DNA from: Brachyspira sp. SAP_772
GTDB lineage: Bacteria > Spirochaetota > Brachyspiria > Brachyspirales > Brachyspiraceae
Assembly (NCBI RefSeq): GCF_009755885.1
Contig: NZ_VYIX01000002.1
Coordinates: 730,864 to 794,863 of the forward strand
Direction of reading: 5' to 3'
Length of the DNA: 64,000 bases
Shown here: piece after piece, positions 63,109 to 64,000 of the stretch
Layout: every line of letters starts with the position of its first letter
Position numbering within the stretch: the first letter of the stretch is position 1
Notes under the pieces: generated by a model
What the model was told of the DNA's origin: nothing
The model's input: only the letters and a program-made list of their open reading frames with translations
Databases searched by the model: none
Program-made: the position numbers and the translations under genes

Positions 63109-64000
63109 ATGAAGATGCCAGATAATGTAAAAGACTGTATTCATTGTAACAAGTGCATAAAAAAATGCAGTTTTTTAACTAAATATAACATGGATTTGGA
63201 AGAGTTTTCTAAAAGAGGATATTTGGCATATCATTGTTTTTTATGTAATGATTGTAAGATAGTATGCCCTAAGGATATAGACGGCTCTAAGATATCTTTA
63301 GCTTTGAGGCATAGTAAAGTAGAATCATCTAAAGATAACAAAAAGGAAATAGAAAAAAAATATAGAGCTTTATTGTTTGAGAAAAAAGATTATATATTTA
63401 AAAACTATAGTAATGTGATAAGTGAGTCTGTAATTTTTCCGGGATGCAATTTTTCATCATTTTATCCTGATGCTTTAAAAGATATATTACACAAATTTAA
63501 AAAAGAATATAATATTGGAGTGGTATTTGACTGCTGCGGGAAACCTATAGCTGAGTTGGGAATAGAAGAATATGAAGCAAATATAATAAAAAAATTAGAA
63601 GAGAATATGCTTTCAAGGGGAGTTAAGGAGATAATAACTTTATGTCCTAATTGTTATTATTTTTTAAAGCCTAGAATTAATATAAAAATTATCACTATAT
63701 ATGAGAAGATGAATGAGCTTGGATTAAAATTTAATTTAAATAAAAAAGAAGAGATAAATCTTTTTGTACCTTGCCCAGATAAAGAGACAAAATATATAAA
63801 AGATTCTATATTAAAGATTATTGATTTGGATAAAGATAAAATAAAAGAGATAAATGATGTTAATTGCTGCGGGTTAGGGGGATGTGCTATTTCTAATGAA
63901 AGAGAATTGGCGGAAGGATTTATAGATAAACTTAAAGAGAAGAATATTGAAGAGTTATATGTTTACTGTGCTACTTGTGCGGGTAATTTTAATAGGCATA
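63109..64000 (+). CDS. (Fe-S)-binding CCG-domain protein, cut by the window end
   Basis: The frame is open from ATG 63109 to the window edge (297 codons). Two ferredoxin-type motifs at the N-terminus (CIHCNKCIKKC and CFLCNDCKIVCP) precede two cysteine-rich CCG segments (FPGCNF with CCGKP; PCPDKET with CCGLGG), then YCATCAGNF. The layout is that of heterodisulfide-reductase D/glycolate oxidase-type iron-sulphur subunits. It is the last visible gene of the rSAM-associated operon; no flavin or membrane domain is seen within the window. Confidence 0.85.
   Translation, partial: MKMPDNVKDCIHCNKCIKKCSFLTKYNMDLEEFSKRGYLAYHCFLCNDCKIVCPKDIDGSKISLALRHSKVESSKDNKKEIEKKYRALLFEKKDYIFKNYSNVISESVIFPGCNFSSFYPDALKDILHKFKKEYNIGVVFDCCGKPIAELGIEEYEANIIKKLEENMLSRGVKEIITLCPNCYYFLKPRINIKIITIYEKMNELGLKFNLNKKEEINLFVPCPDKETKYIKDSILKIIDLDKDKIKEINDVNCCGLGGCAISNERELAEGFIDKLKEKNIEELYVYCATCAGNFNRH

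Noticed and set aside
1-64000. tRNA or rRNA genes
   Set aside because: No TpsiC-arm-like GGTTCRAAYCC with a matching acceptor stem, and no long GC-rich conserved rRNA stretch, was found by eye; a tRNAscan run would settle this.

Overview
The window is a very AT-rich bacterial chromosome segment that most resembles the spirochaete Brachyspira. The strongest markers are a flagellar sheath protein FlaA gene (43991-44956) behind a near-consensus sigma-70 promoter, Kdo and heptose lipo-oligosaccharide transferases, relaxed spirochaete-type lipoboxes, many TPR proteins and strongly AT-biased codons. No rRNA, tRNA, CRISPR array, transposase or phage gene was seen. Species cannot be assigned from the sequence alone.

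Layout. 1-9 kb: end of an outer-membrane protein gene, two TPR proteins with an unknown protein between them, two small Smr-domain proteins, a 42-residue hydrophilic protein and a MerR-like protein. 9-15 kb: lipoproteins, an outer-membrane protein, a repeat-filled 0.9 kb gap, a lipoprotein alkaline phosphatase and a MATE transporter. 15-20 kb: an EF-G paralogue, an unusual PTS EIIA-zinc ribbon fusion and a tandem pair of CbrC-family genes. 20-34 kb: housekeeping genes (dgt, waaA, ruvA, a metal-binding HMA protein, a NhaC antiporter, queH, galM), an apparently solitary adenine methyltransferase and a FlgT-like lipoprotein. 33.6-36.3 kb: the c-di-AMP synthase operon cdaA-ybbR with NusG-II and Gx-transporter genes. 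36-48 kb: YjbQ, a heptosyltransferase operon, ftsA without ftsZ, flaA, tpiA and nth. 48.7-51.4 kb: a cobalamin riboswitch (minus strand) upstream of a lipoprotein and a TonB-dependent receptor, presumably a vitamin B12 uptake unit. 51.5-54 kb: a three-gene run with a Nudix hydrolase and a DUF1848 protein.

54-64 kb is the most interesting part. An ArsS-type radical SAM gene precedes mtnA and mtnK (5-methylthioribose / 5-deoxyribose salvage) in one minus-strand run. Next come a rhodanese lipoprotein and a long plus-strand operon: two VTT-domain membrane proteins, two tandem YdjY-type lipoproteins with a Cys-x2-Cys-x3-Cys motif, a small membrane protein, the two glycosyltransferase families known as rSAM/selenodomain-associated transferases 1 and 2, and an iron-sulphur CCG-domain protein cut by the window edge. 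No arsM is visible, so the arsenosugar role known for ArsS is not established here.

A relatively GC-rich dispersed intergenic repeat family (cores such as CTTCGCGAAG, and TTCAACTTTTCCCGCC) recurs at seven gaps, four of them between convergent genes. Intergenic hairpins followed by T runs mark several clear terminators. Five promoter candidates with 17-bp spacers were found.
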